The notes under the pieces were generated by a model. It searched no databases and had not been told where the DNA came from. It saw only the letters and a program-made list of their open reading frames with translations. Below, in pieces: positions 55,799-62,351 of a stretch of DNA of 62,351 nt (position 1 is the first letter of the stretch; every line of letters starts with the position of its first letter). The translations under genes were made by a program, and so were the position numbers. This stretch comes from an uncultured Lachnospiraceae bacterium (lineage in GTDB: Bacteria; Bacillota; Clostridia; Lachnospirales; Lachnospiraceae): the NCBI GenBank assembly GCA_902763335.1, contig CACWRR010000005.1, positions 1-62,351 on the forward strand. Reading direction: 5' to 3'.

Positions 55799-56363
55799 TT
55801 TTTAATCCTCCTGAATATAATCTCTTTATTAATATTTCTTCTGCCTGCTCAAATTTTTTGAACAGTCTTTTCTTTTCCGGCATATCCTTATACACTTTCC
55901 AGTACCCTGAACATAGAAAATTTTTACCTTCATTTTCTATGAAACCTTCAACATCCTCAACCGGATATCCGAGGAACAGCCCCATCTCATGCGGGAACTC
56001 TCCATTTCTCTGAAGATATAACTTGTATCTGTCTGAAAAACGTTTAAGCATTGCTCTGATACCCTTATCCTTATATCCCATATTCTTCAGCATGGCTTTA
56101 ACTTTGGATTCATTTATATAGTTCCACAATTCATCATTTCTATACAACAGCATGCACATCTTAGTTCCATTGTCAAACAACGGATACACCGATATTCCTT
56201 TGTTGTATAAAATTCTGCATACATCCCTGCCTTGTGCACTTTTAATATTAAGCAGATTTGCAATCTTTAAACCGGTTAAAACCGGAGCACATTGCAGAAC
56301 CATCTGTAATTCAACAGAATCCAAATCAAATTTTTTCATTATCTGAAATACTTCATTACTCAT
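55758..56363 (-). CDS. DUF3793 protein
   Basis: 201 residues with the DUF3793 pattern (LQCAPVLTGLKIANLLNI, then MCMLLYRNDELWNYI, HEMGLFLGYPVEDVEGFIEN, CSGYWKVY). In clostridia this family is commonly found with flavodoxin or iron-uptake genes; function unknown. GAGG precedes the ATG. Its promoter carries a palindromic operator. Overlaps flavodoxin by 41 bases. Confidence 0.88.
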   Translation of the reverse strand: MSNEVFQIMKKFDLDSVELQMVLQCAPVLTGLKIANLLNIKSAQGRDVCRILYNKGISVYPLFDNGTKMCMLLYRNDELWNYINESKVKAMLKNMGYKDKGIRAMLKRFSDRYKLYLQRNGEFPHEMGLFLGYPVEDVEGFIENEGKNFLCSGYWKVYKDMPEKKRLFKKFEQAEEILIKRLYSGGLKNGSNKGNLLVTVR

Positions 56364-56393
56364 GCTGACCTCTATTCGTGTTATTTTTTGTTG

Positions 56394-56446
56394 GTTAGTT
56401 GTGACTAACTAATTGGTATAATACACCAGCTTCTTTTTTTAGTCAA
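56394..56446 (-). promoter_or_regulatory. Promoter and palindromic operator of the DUF3793-flavodoxin operon
   Basis: Minus-strand TTGACT (56441-56446) and TATTAT (56418-56423), 17-base spacer; then the palindrome GTTAGT-nnnn-ACTAAC at 56394-56409 over the transcription start. Position and form fit a repressor of the DtxR/IdeR kind; the regulator identity is inference. Confidence 0.75.
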
Positions 56447-56453
56447 CATAGTT

Positions 56454-56495
56454 AATGGAGAGATTTTATCAATTCACATTAGAAATCTCTCCATT
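56454..56495. repeat. 13-bp perfect inverted repeat after ddl
   Basis: AATGGAGAGATTT/AAATCTCTCCATT with a 16-base loop and no U-tract. It lies between the ddl stop and the DUF3793 promoter and may act as a weak terminator or mRNA 3-prime stabiliser. Confidence 0.6.
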
Positions 56496-56631
56496 AGTCT
56501 ATATAAGCATATTTTTCCACACTATCAACATAGTTATTCACATTTTTTCTCTCAATTTTTGCCTGTTGTGTTAATTTTATATACAATTCGACGCATTTCG
56601 AACTTTTTTCCGTTTATTTATGTGGATAACT

Positions 56632-57666
56632 TTAATTATATTTTTTTAACGAAATGTCAATTATGTTCATGCACAATTCAGGAAATCCAACACCTTCTGC
56701 TGCTGCTTCCTGCGGGAGCAGTGATACCGGTGTCATTCCCGGAAGTGTATTTGCCTCTAAACAGTATATTTTGCTGTCCGATTCTCTCATTAAAAAGTCG
56801 ATACGTGCGTATGTTTTCATTCTAAGTGCCTTATACACATTTTCTGCTGCCTTCTGCATCTCTGATGTCTTATTCTCTGACAACTCTGCCGGACAAATAT
56901 CCACTGTACTTCCCGGCTGATACTTGTTCTTATAATCATAAAATCCTACTTTTGGCACAATCTCTATAATAGGTAATGCTCTTCCTTCAATAACACCTAT
57001 CGAAAATTCTCTTCCCTTTACATATTCCTCCACAAGAACAGTATTATCATATGTAAAAGCATCTTTTACGGCTGCCTTATATTCATCATCATTATTCACA
57101 ATATATACACCGACACTTGAACCGCCATTTGCAACCTTTACTACCTTAGGATACGGAACACTCTCTGACATATCATTTTCATTCTTTAATATTACACCTG
57201 ACGGAGTTGATATTCCATTCTGTATAAATATCTCTTTTGATATGCTCTTATTCATGGAAATGGCTGCACTTATATAATCTGTTCCCGTATATTTAATGCC
57301 CATTAAATCAAATGTTGCCTGAACCTTTCCATTTTCTCCATCTTCACCGTGAAGTGCCATAAATACAATATCTGCCTGACTGCATATGTCGAGAACATTT
57401 TCTCCAAAATAGCCCTTTACATTTCCTTTTCTCATAGCCTTCACTGCACTGATATCAGGATTCTGTGCTTTGATATCCTCTATATCTGCTGCCCAGTCCC
57501 TGTCTGAACCAAATATGTCTGTTATGTCTCCGTTATATCCCATGAAAACATCAAGTAATACCACATTCTGTCCCTTTTCTTTCAATGCTGTGTATATCTT
57601 CTTTCCGGAAATAAGAGATACATCTCTCTCCGTGCTTATTCCTCCGGCTAATACTACAATATTCAT
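56632..57666 (-). CDS. ddl: D-alanine-D-alanine ligase
   Basis: 344-residue ATP-grasp ligase joining two D-alanines for peptidoglycan. Visible: LAGGISTERDVSLISGKK at the N-terminus, FMALHGEDGENGKVQ (near 108), PKVVKVANGGSSVGVYIV, EYVKGREFSIGVI, ARIDFLM and the C-terminal EANTLPGMTPVSLLPQEAAAEG. Ends TPVSLLPQ, typical for the family. AAAGGA is rather far (about 12 bases) from the ATG. Single gene; alr is encoded at 41 kb. Confidence 0.96.
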   Translation of the reverse strand: MNIVVLAGGISTERDVSLISGKKIYTALKEKGQNVVLLDVFMGYNGDITDIFGSDRDWAADIEDIKAQNPDISAVKAMRKGNVKGYFGENVLDICSQADIVFMALHGEDGENGKVQATFDLMGIKYTGTDYISAAISMNKSISKEIFIQNGISTPSGVILKNENDMSESVPYPKVVKVANGGSSVGVYIVNNDDEYKAAVKDAFTYDNTVLVEEYVKGREFSIGVIEGRALPIIEIVPKVGFYDYKNKYQPGSTVDICPAELSENKTSEMQKAAENVYKALRMKTYARIDFLMRESDSKIYCLEANTLPGMTPVSLLPQEAAAEGVGFPELCMNIIDISLKKYN

Positions 57667-57747
57667 AATCTATATATTCCTTTCATTTTATTTGTTTTAC
57701 CTCTAAATGACATTTAACCACATAATAGTTTTTTTAGCAATAGCACA

Positions 57748-57776
57748 TTGTTTTTTTTATACATTTCTATTATAAT
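57748..57776 (+). promoter_or_regulatory. Carbamate kinase promoter
   Basis: TTGTTT and TATAAT with a 17-base spacer, 46 bases before the ATG. Confidence 0.7.
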
Positions 57777-57822
57777 ATAACTATGTTTAAGACACCTAAA
57801 ATAATGAAATGAGGAAATTACT

Positions 57823-58767
57823 ATGGAGAATAATAAAATTGTTGTTGCAATCGGACGTAACGCATTGGGAGATACTTTCCCTGAGCAGAAAGAAAATGTT
57901 AAAAAGGCTGCTTCTGCCATTGCAGATCTGGTAGATGCAAAATATGAAGTAGTCATAACTCACAGTAACGGAATTCAGATTGGTATGATTCAGACAGCTA
58001 TGACAGAATTCAGCCGACTTGATTCTAAGAATCCTGTAGCTCCTATGTCAGTATGTGGTGCAATGAGCCAGGGATACATCGGCTTTGACCTTCAGAATGC
58101 CATCAGAACAGAACTTATCAACCGTGGAATATATAAGCCTGTAGCTACAGTTATCACACAGGTGCGTGTCGATCCTTTTGATCCTGCTTTCCACACTCCT
58201 ACAAAGGTTATAGGAAGATACATGACAAAAGAAGAGGCTGAGCTTGAGGAACAGAAGGGTAACTATGTTACATATGAAGAAACAGAAAACGGAAAAGGCT
58301 ACAGACGTATCATTGCCTCTCCAAAGCCAATTGATATTTATGAAATCGATTCTATAAGAACACTCGTTGATGCAGGTCAGATTGTAATAGCAGCCGGTGG
58401 TGGCGGAATACCTGTACTTGACCAGAGAACAGGACTTAAAGGTGCCAGTGCGGTTATTGAGAAAGACTACACTGCTGCAAAACTTGCAGATATGATTGAC
58501 GCTTCCACACTTTTGATTCTTACATCAAAAGAAGGTATCCGAATCAACAAAGGTACTGAAAATGAACAGTTTCTTGGAAAAATCACAATCAAAGAAGCTG
58601 AAAATCTTATTGAGGATGACCACTTTAACATTCTCACTTCTCTTCCTAAGGTTGAAGCATCAATTAACTTTGTTTCAGCAGGCGAAAACAGACGTTCAAT
58701 AATAACAAGCCTTGACAAAGCTAAAGAAGGTGTTCTTGGCAAATCAGGAACTGTTATAACAAAATAA
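57823..58767 (+). CDS. arcC: Carbamate kinase
   Basis: 314 residues; reversible transfer of phosphate from carbamoyl phosphate to ADP. Visible: VVAIGRNALGD (the family usually has ALGGNAL; Arg replaces the second Gly), THSNGIQIGMI, IAAGGGGIPV and DKDYTAA-like EKDYTAAKLA, LTSKEGI, and SAGENRRSIITSL at the end. A stand-alone gene: no arginine deiminase or ornithine carbamoyltransferase is nearby, so it may serve purine or other carbamoyl-phosphate catabolism instead. Confidence 0.93.
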   Translation: MENNKIVVAIGRNALGDTFPEQKENVKKAASAIADLVDAKYEVVITHSNGIQIGMIQTAMTEFSRLDSKNPVAPMSVCGAMSQGYIGFDLQNAIRTELINRGIYKPVATVITQVRVDPFDPAFHTPTKVIGRYMTKEEAELEEQKGNYVTYEETENGKGYRRIIASPKPIDIYEIDSIRTLVDAGQIVIAAGGGGIPVLDQRTGLKGASAVIEKDYTAAKLADMIDASTLLILTSKEGIRINKGTENEQFLGKITIKEAENLIEDDHFNILTSLPKVEASINFVSAGENRRSIITSLDKAKEGVLGKSGTVITK

Positions 58768-58775
58768 TCATTAAG

Positions 58776-58817
58776 AAAAAAGTGCTGCGGGCTAATTGCC
58801 AACGCAGCACTTTTTTT
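58776..58817. terminator. Bidirectional terminator
   Basis: GTGCTGCG/CGCAGCAC stem with A6 before and T7 after, between arcC and the convergent DUF1653 gene. Confidence 0.95.
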
Positions 58818-59385
58818 ATCTAAACCTGTTACATTCAAATTTTGTCATGGTATCAAGACAATTCATAAGACTTCTGTATCGCATATCCAGATCTCCATCA
58901 TCAACCGTAACATCCAATGATGCAGCTATGTCATTTATCAGTCTGTCATCTATTCTTTTTCTTATATTTACAAGAATATCTCTCTTCTCTTCATATGTAT
59001 CAGCCTCAAGAAACGCAAGTAAATCAGGATTGCATCCTTCAAGCTCCTCTTCATCCGGCATAACCGGTTCCGGTTTTTCCTCTTTCTGACTGACTACAGA
59101 CTTCACAGTTTCTATATTCTGTGGTACAGAATATACATTTGCCGTATCAGGATTCCACACCTCAAATCTATATTTCTGTGTAACCTCCGGATATTTCTCA
59201 TGGTCAACTTCGCTTACGAACATATCATATGGTCTGACATATACCGAATAATCATCATAAAGTCTCTGATACACAACCATCTTTTCACCTGTTTCTGAAT
59301 GGGTTGCAACGGCGAGTACCTGATACAGTTTATTCTTAAAATGCCTATATATCATACCCGGTTTTGGTATTCTGTCCTGTTCCAT
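58816..59385 (-). CDS. DUF1653 domain protein
   Basis: About 189 residues from the ATG at 59385 (GGAG seven bases upstream). The N-terminal third is a DUF1653 domain: GMIYRHFKNKLYQVLAVATHSETGEKMVVYQRLYDDYSVYVRPYDMFVSEV. The rest is an acidic linker and a helical C-terminus that I do not recognise. It sits 24 bases after icd on the same strand. Function unknown; DUF1653 is a small beta fold. Confidence 0.85.
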   Translation of the reverse strand: MEQDRIPKPGMIYRHFKNKLYQVLAVATHSETGEKMVVYQRLYDDYSVYVRPYDMFVSEVDHEKYPEVTQKYRFEVWNPDTANVYSVPQNIETVKSVVSQKEEKPEPVMPDEEELEGCNPDLLAFLEADTYEEKRDILVNIRKRIDDRLINDIAASLDVTVDDGDLDMRYRSLMNCLDTMTKFECNRFR

Positions 59386-59409
59386 ATTCTCACTCCATTC
59401 ACTCACAAA

Positions 59410-60615
59410 CTACAGACTCTCCAATGTCTCACGGATAGCTTTTATAAAGTCCTGACTGTTTAAAACTGTAGGATTCTTGATAGATGTGATAAGGGCAAGA
59501 TCCTTTGTCATCTTTCCGTCTTCGATAGTCTTGATACAAGCCTTTTCAAGCTTTTCTGCAAAAGCTACAAGCTCATCATTCTTATCAAGCTCTCCACGTT
59601 TCTTTAACGCTCCTGTCCATGCAAATATTGTTGCCACAGAGTTAGTAGATGTCTCTTCACCCTTAAGATGTTTGTAATAATGACGCTGTACCGTTCCGTG
59701 AGCAGCTTCATACTCATAATATCCCTGTGGTGATACTAAAACAGATGTCATCATTGCAAGTGAACCAAATGCAGATGAAACCATATCACTCATTACATCA
59801 CCATCATAATTCTTGCATGCCCATATGAATCCGCCTTCTGCCTTCATAACTCTTGCAACAGCATCATCAATCAGAGTATAGAAATAGGTAATTCCTGCCT
59901 TTTCGAATTTATCCTTGTAATCTTTTTCAAATATTTCTGCAAAAATATCTTTAAATGTATGATCATATTTCTTAGAGATAGTATCTTTAGTAGCAAACCA
60001 TAAATCCTGCTTTGTCTCTAAAGCAAACTCAAAACAGCTTCTTGCAAAGCTTTCTATTGAATCATTTCTGTTATGCTGTCCCTGAATAATACCCGGTCCG
60101 TCAAAAGTAAATATTTCTTCCCTTGTCTCTGTTCCGTCTTCAGCAGTAAATACAAGCTCTGCCTTTCCTTTTCCCGGTATCTTCATCTCTGTTGCCTTGT
60201 ACACATCTCCATAAGCATGTCTGGCAAGTGTAATAGGTTTTACCCAGTTTTTAACACAAGGCTCTATTCCCTTTACTATAATAGGAGCTCTGAACACTGT
60301 ACCATCAAGCATTGCTCTGATAGTACCATTAGGACTCTTCCACATTTCCTTTAAGTTATACTCAGTCATTCTGGCTGCGTTTGGTGTGATTGTTGCACAT
60401 TTAACTGCTACACCATACTTCTTTGTTGCCTCTGCTGATTCAACCGTGACCTTATCATTTGTCTCATTTCTGTGTTCAAGTCCAAGATCATAATACTCTG
60501 TATTTAAATCAATATATGGCAATAATAACTCATCCTTTATCATCTGCCATAATACTCTTGTCATCTCGTCTCCATCCATCTCAACCAATGGTGTTGACAT
60601 TTTAATTTTACTCAT
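59410..60615 (-). CDS. icd: NADP-dependent isocitrate dehydrogenase, eukaryote-like type
   Basis: 401 residues. Oxidises isocitrate to 2-oxoglutarate. The sequence is of the dimeric type II family found in eukaryotes and some bacteria: [35 protein letters not shown] N-terminus, [28 protein letters not shown], and [29 protein letters not shown]. All main substrate residues (Ser-Pro-Asn-Gly-Thr, Arg, Tyr, Lys, Asp) appear present. AAAGGCGG precedes the ATG. Works with citrate synthase to make 2-oxoglutarate for glutamate. Confidence 0.96.
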   Translation of the reverse strand: MSKIKMSTPLVEMDGDEMTRVLWQMIKDELLLPYIDLNTEYYDLGLEHRNETNDKVTVESAEATKKYGVAVKCATITPNAARMTEYNLKEMWKSPNGTIRAMLDGTVFRAPIIVKGIEPCVKNWVKPITLARHAYGDVYKATEMKIPGKGKAELVFTAEDGTETREEIFTFDGPGIIQGQHNRNDSIESFARSCFEFALETKQDLWFATKDTISKKYDHTFKDIFAEIFEKDYKDKFEKAGITYFYTLIDDAVARVMKAEGGFIWACKNYDGDVMSDMVSSAFGSLAMMTSVLVSPQGYYEYEAAHGTVQRHYYKHLKGEETSTNSVATIFAWTGALKKRGELDKNDELVAFAEKLEKACIKTIEDGKMTKDLALITSIKNPTVLNSQDFIKAIRETLESL

Positions 60616-60651
60616 ACACTAGCCGCCTTTCTTTTTTTATCTGTCGCGTTT

Positions 60652-60680
60652 ATTATACTTTATTAAATTTCGCTTGTAAA
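60652..60680 (-). promoter_or_regulatory. icd promoter inside the end of the response regulator gene
   Basis: Minus-strand TTTACA and TATAAT with a 17-base spacer, about 37 bases before the icd ATG; the -35 is within the last codons of the preceding gene. Confidence 0.75.
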
Positions 60681-61280
60681 GTCGATTACAACTTTATTGC
60701 TCAATTCTTTTGATAAAATAAATCCTATCTGCTCCTGTTTTATAGGCTTAAATATAATAAGTTCTACCCCAAGTTTATTAAGACCTTCTTTAAATTTAGG
60801 AACTGTACTTGCCGTAATTCCTATAATTAACTGATCTTTTCCATTCTTCATTTCCCGCAGTCTTCCGGTAGTCTCTATTCCGTCCATGTCAGGCATTACA
60901 TAGTCCATAAAAACAATATCATATTCATTATCCTCAAATAATTCTATTGCTTCCTTCCCACTAAGGGCTATGTCTGCCTTTACTCCATAACTGTCAAGAA
61001 TATTAGTTACCACAAAATTGCTTATTTCGTTATCATCCACCACTAAAGCTCTGGTGTCCCTCATATGAAAACTATTCACATCTCGTGATGATATATTACT
61101 TACAGCACTGTGTTCTAGTTCTGATACCTGAACAACACACTGTTTGATTTTATCTAAAAGTGCTCTCTTCTCATCTTCATCTTCTGACATGCAAATCTTC
61201 TCGGCTATACCATATATATCCGTAAGTGCCGATCTCATCGCATATCCCCGTCTGTATACCTCGTCATTTTCGATGTGCAT
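60663..61280 (-). CDS. Response regulator receiver protein without output domain
   Basis: About 205 residues. The N-terminal 70 residues form a helical region resembling a cut-down kinase dimer or Hpt-like helix pair (ALTDIYGIAEKICMSEDEDEKRALLDKIK); the C-terminal receiver domain (about 75-195) has the acidic pocket VVDDNE, phospho-Asp in IVFMDYVMPDMDG, and Lys in IIFKPI. No DNA-binding or enzymatic output. It probably passes phosphate or protein contacts from a hybrid kinase located elsewhere. ATG at 61280 with GAGG. Confidence 0.85.
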   Translation of the reverse strand: MHIENDEVYRRGYAMRSALTDIYGIAEKICMSEDEDEKRALLDKIKQCVVQVSELEHSAVSNISSRDVNSFHMRDTRALVVDDNEISNFVVTNILDSYGVKADIALSGKEAIELFEDNEYDIVFMDYVMPDMDGIETTGRLREMKNGKDQLIIGITASTVPKFKEGLNKLGVELIIFKPIKQEQIGFILSKELSNKVVIDFTSEI

Positions 61281-61400
61281 ATTTCTCACCTCACTCCTTA
61301 TTTATATAACTGCATTTAAAGCAAAAACTTACACTTCTATGATAATCGACATTTATCTCCGGTTCAACAAAAATCGTTCGACATTATCCGACTTTATAAT

Positions 61401-62351
61401 TCAAAAATTCTCCAAAATCCGCTCCATCAATGTGACAAAAAATTTATGGAGCAGGAATGTAGCAGTTCCAACAGCCACTATAACAACGACTAACTCCCAT
61501 TTTATTGTAGTCACACAAAATAGCGGTTTAAACAGTTTAAATGCAAATATCAGTATGACTGTAAGTATCGTAAACATCGTTCTTCTGAACCAGTTAAACG
61601 GAATGCACAAATCATACAGGACAACCATTGACGCTATGGCGGTAAGATAAGCTGCAAGCGTAGACCTTTCCACAGGAGAGGCATTAACACTTTTAGCTAT
61701 AATAATCGCCATAATTACATTCGCAATGATTCCCATTGCCCCGGGAACCGCATCCTGCAAAACATTTCTCAAAAATCCACCATCCACTCTGTCATAATTC
61801 GGCTCCATGGCAAGAATAAATGACGGAATACCGATAGCCATGGCTCCTATCAGGGTAAGCTGTATAGGCGAAAACGGATACGGAATACTTATAATTGCAA
61901 ACACCACTGCAAGCACAAACGAATAAATTGTCTTTACAAGATACAGTGTTGCTGATCTCTCGATATTATTTATCGTCTTTCTTCCCTCCGCAACTATCTG
62001 TGGCATAACTTCAAAATCAGATTCAAGCAATACCATCTGGGAAATATTTCTAACAGCATCACTTCCCGACTGCATTCCCACACTGCAATCTGCTTCCTTA
62101 AGTGCCATGACATCATTTACACCATCACCTATCATTCCGACCGTATGTCCGTTCTCCTTTAGTATCTCCACAATTTTAAGTTTCTGGTCAGGTGTCACTC
62201 TTCCAAATACTGTATATTTTTCAACAGCATCCCGCAACTCTTCATCTGTCATTCCTGCCGTGCTTATGGCAAGCTTATGATTTTTTACGCCCGCATCCCC
62301 GGCAACTTTCATAACCGTCTCCGGACTGTCACCGGAAATAATCTTTATATC
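61401..62351 (-). CDS. Cation-transporting P-type ATPase, C-terminal part (cut by window end)
   Basis: Open frame from the window edge to a stop at 61401; about 316 residues of the C-terminal half. It contains the end of the P domain (KIISGDSPETV at the edge, FGRVTPDQKLKIVEIL, MIGDGVNDVMALKEADCSVGM with the hinge GDGxND) and six membrane helices (about from the SATLYLVKTIYSFVLAVVF segment on). This is the E1-E2 type related to calcium/magnesium pumps and MctE-like ATPases. The ion cannot be determined from this half. Confidence 0.92.
   Translation of the reverse strand, partial: DIKIISGDSPETVMKVAGDAGVKNHKLAISTAGMTDEELRDAVEKYTVFGRVTPDQKLKIVEILKENGHTVGMIGDGVNDVMALKEADCSVGMQSGSDAVRNISQMVLLESDFEVMPQIVAEGRKTINNIERSATLYLVKTIYSFVLAVVFAIISIPYPFSPIQLTLIGAMAIGIPSFILAMEPNYDRVDGGFLRNVLQDAVPGAMGIIANVIMAIIIAKSVNASPVERSTLAAYLTAIASMVVLYDLCIPFNWFRRTMFTILTVILIFAFKLFKPLFCVTTIKWELVVVIVAVGTATFLLHKFFVTLMERILENF

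Noticed and set aside
58816..59385. DUF1653 protein as a fusion of two known domains
   Set aside because: Only the N-terminal third is recognisable; the C-terminal part has no motif that I can name.

Overview
The window is about 62 kb of AT-rich chromosomal DNA from a low-GC Gram-positive anaerobe, most likely a member of the Lachnospiraceae (Clostridia). This is inferred from gene content and typical ribosome binding sites (GGAGG), not from a marker gene. It encodes a proton-type F1Fo ATP synthase, Rex, two ABC-F proteins, MecA, CotH, ATP-dependent PEP carboxykinase, a eukaryote-like NADP isocitrate dehydrogenase and a NiCo riboswitch. I see no rRNA, tRNA, CRISPR array, prophage or transposase. 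Most genes lie on the minus strand.

Layout: 0-6.3 kb is the complete atpBEFHAGDC operon (minus). 6.6-8.4 kb holds a PII protein and an ammonium transporter gene broken by a 7-bp tandem duplication. 8.4-11.4 kb has a nitroreductase, a small helical protein and pckA, the last two preceded by leaders that can fold. 11.4-14.9 kb contains decayed cyclic-di-GMP genes (HD-GYP and GGDEF-EAL remnants), an HD hydrolase and a cation efflux pump under a NiCo riboswitch. 15-17.5 kb carries ilvN-ilvC and two unknown small genes. 17.5-21 kb has CotH, a DUF3783 protein and a zinc/manganese-type ABC transporter. 21.2-25.1 kb (plus) is a two-gene cell-envelope glycosylation module in which a GtrA flippase-like domain is fused to a YfhO-type transferase. 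25-31 kb includes maf, a radical SAM gene, a pyridoxal kinase, a CapA-like protein and a GH13-like protein, the last two lacking catalytic residues. 31-35 kb (plus) has ABC-F, PHP phosphoesterase and hydrolase genes. 35-37.4 kb is a mecA-marR-citrate synthase operon with a likely MarR operator. 37.5-45.3 kb holds two minus-strand operons (CNNM/CorC-yebC-amidohydrolase; rex-hypothetical-acpS-nnr-alr-mazF). 45.4-55 kb has a second ABC-F, DUF368 with a previously untracked 42-residue membrane protein, a Na/Pi transporter with a KdpDE-like pair, a chemoreceptor and a phosphoesterase. 55-62 kb has a flavodoxin/DUF3793/DUF2325 group sharing a palindromic operator, then ddl, carbamate kinase, icd, a response regulator and a truncated P-type ATPase.

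The most unusual signal is a family of four intergenic elements of 118-130 bp (16170, 27486, 47409, 48605), all in the same orientation. Each can fold into a closing stem with three arms. The stems differ between copies yet stay paired, and all five A-C mismatches inside helices become G-U pairs on the minus strand. This points to a conserved structured RNA or a structured mobile repeat. I do not recognise it as a known family.
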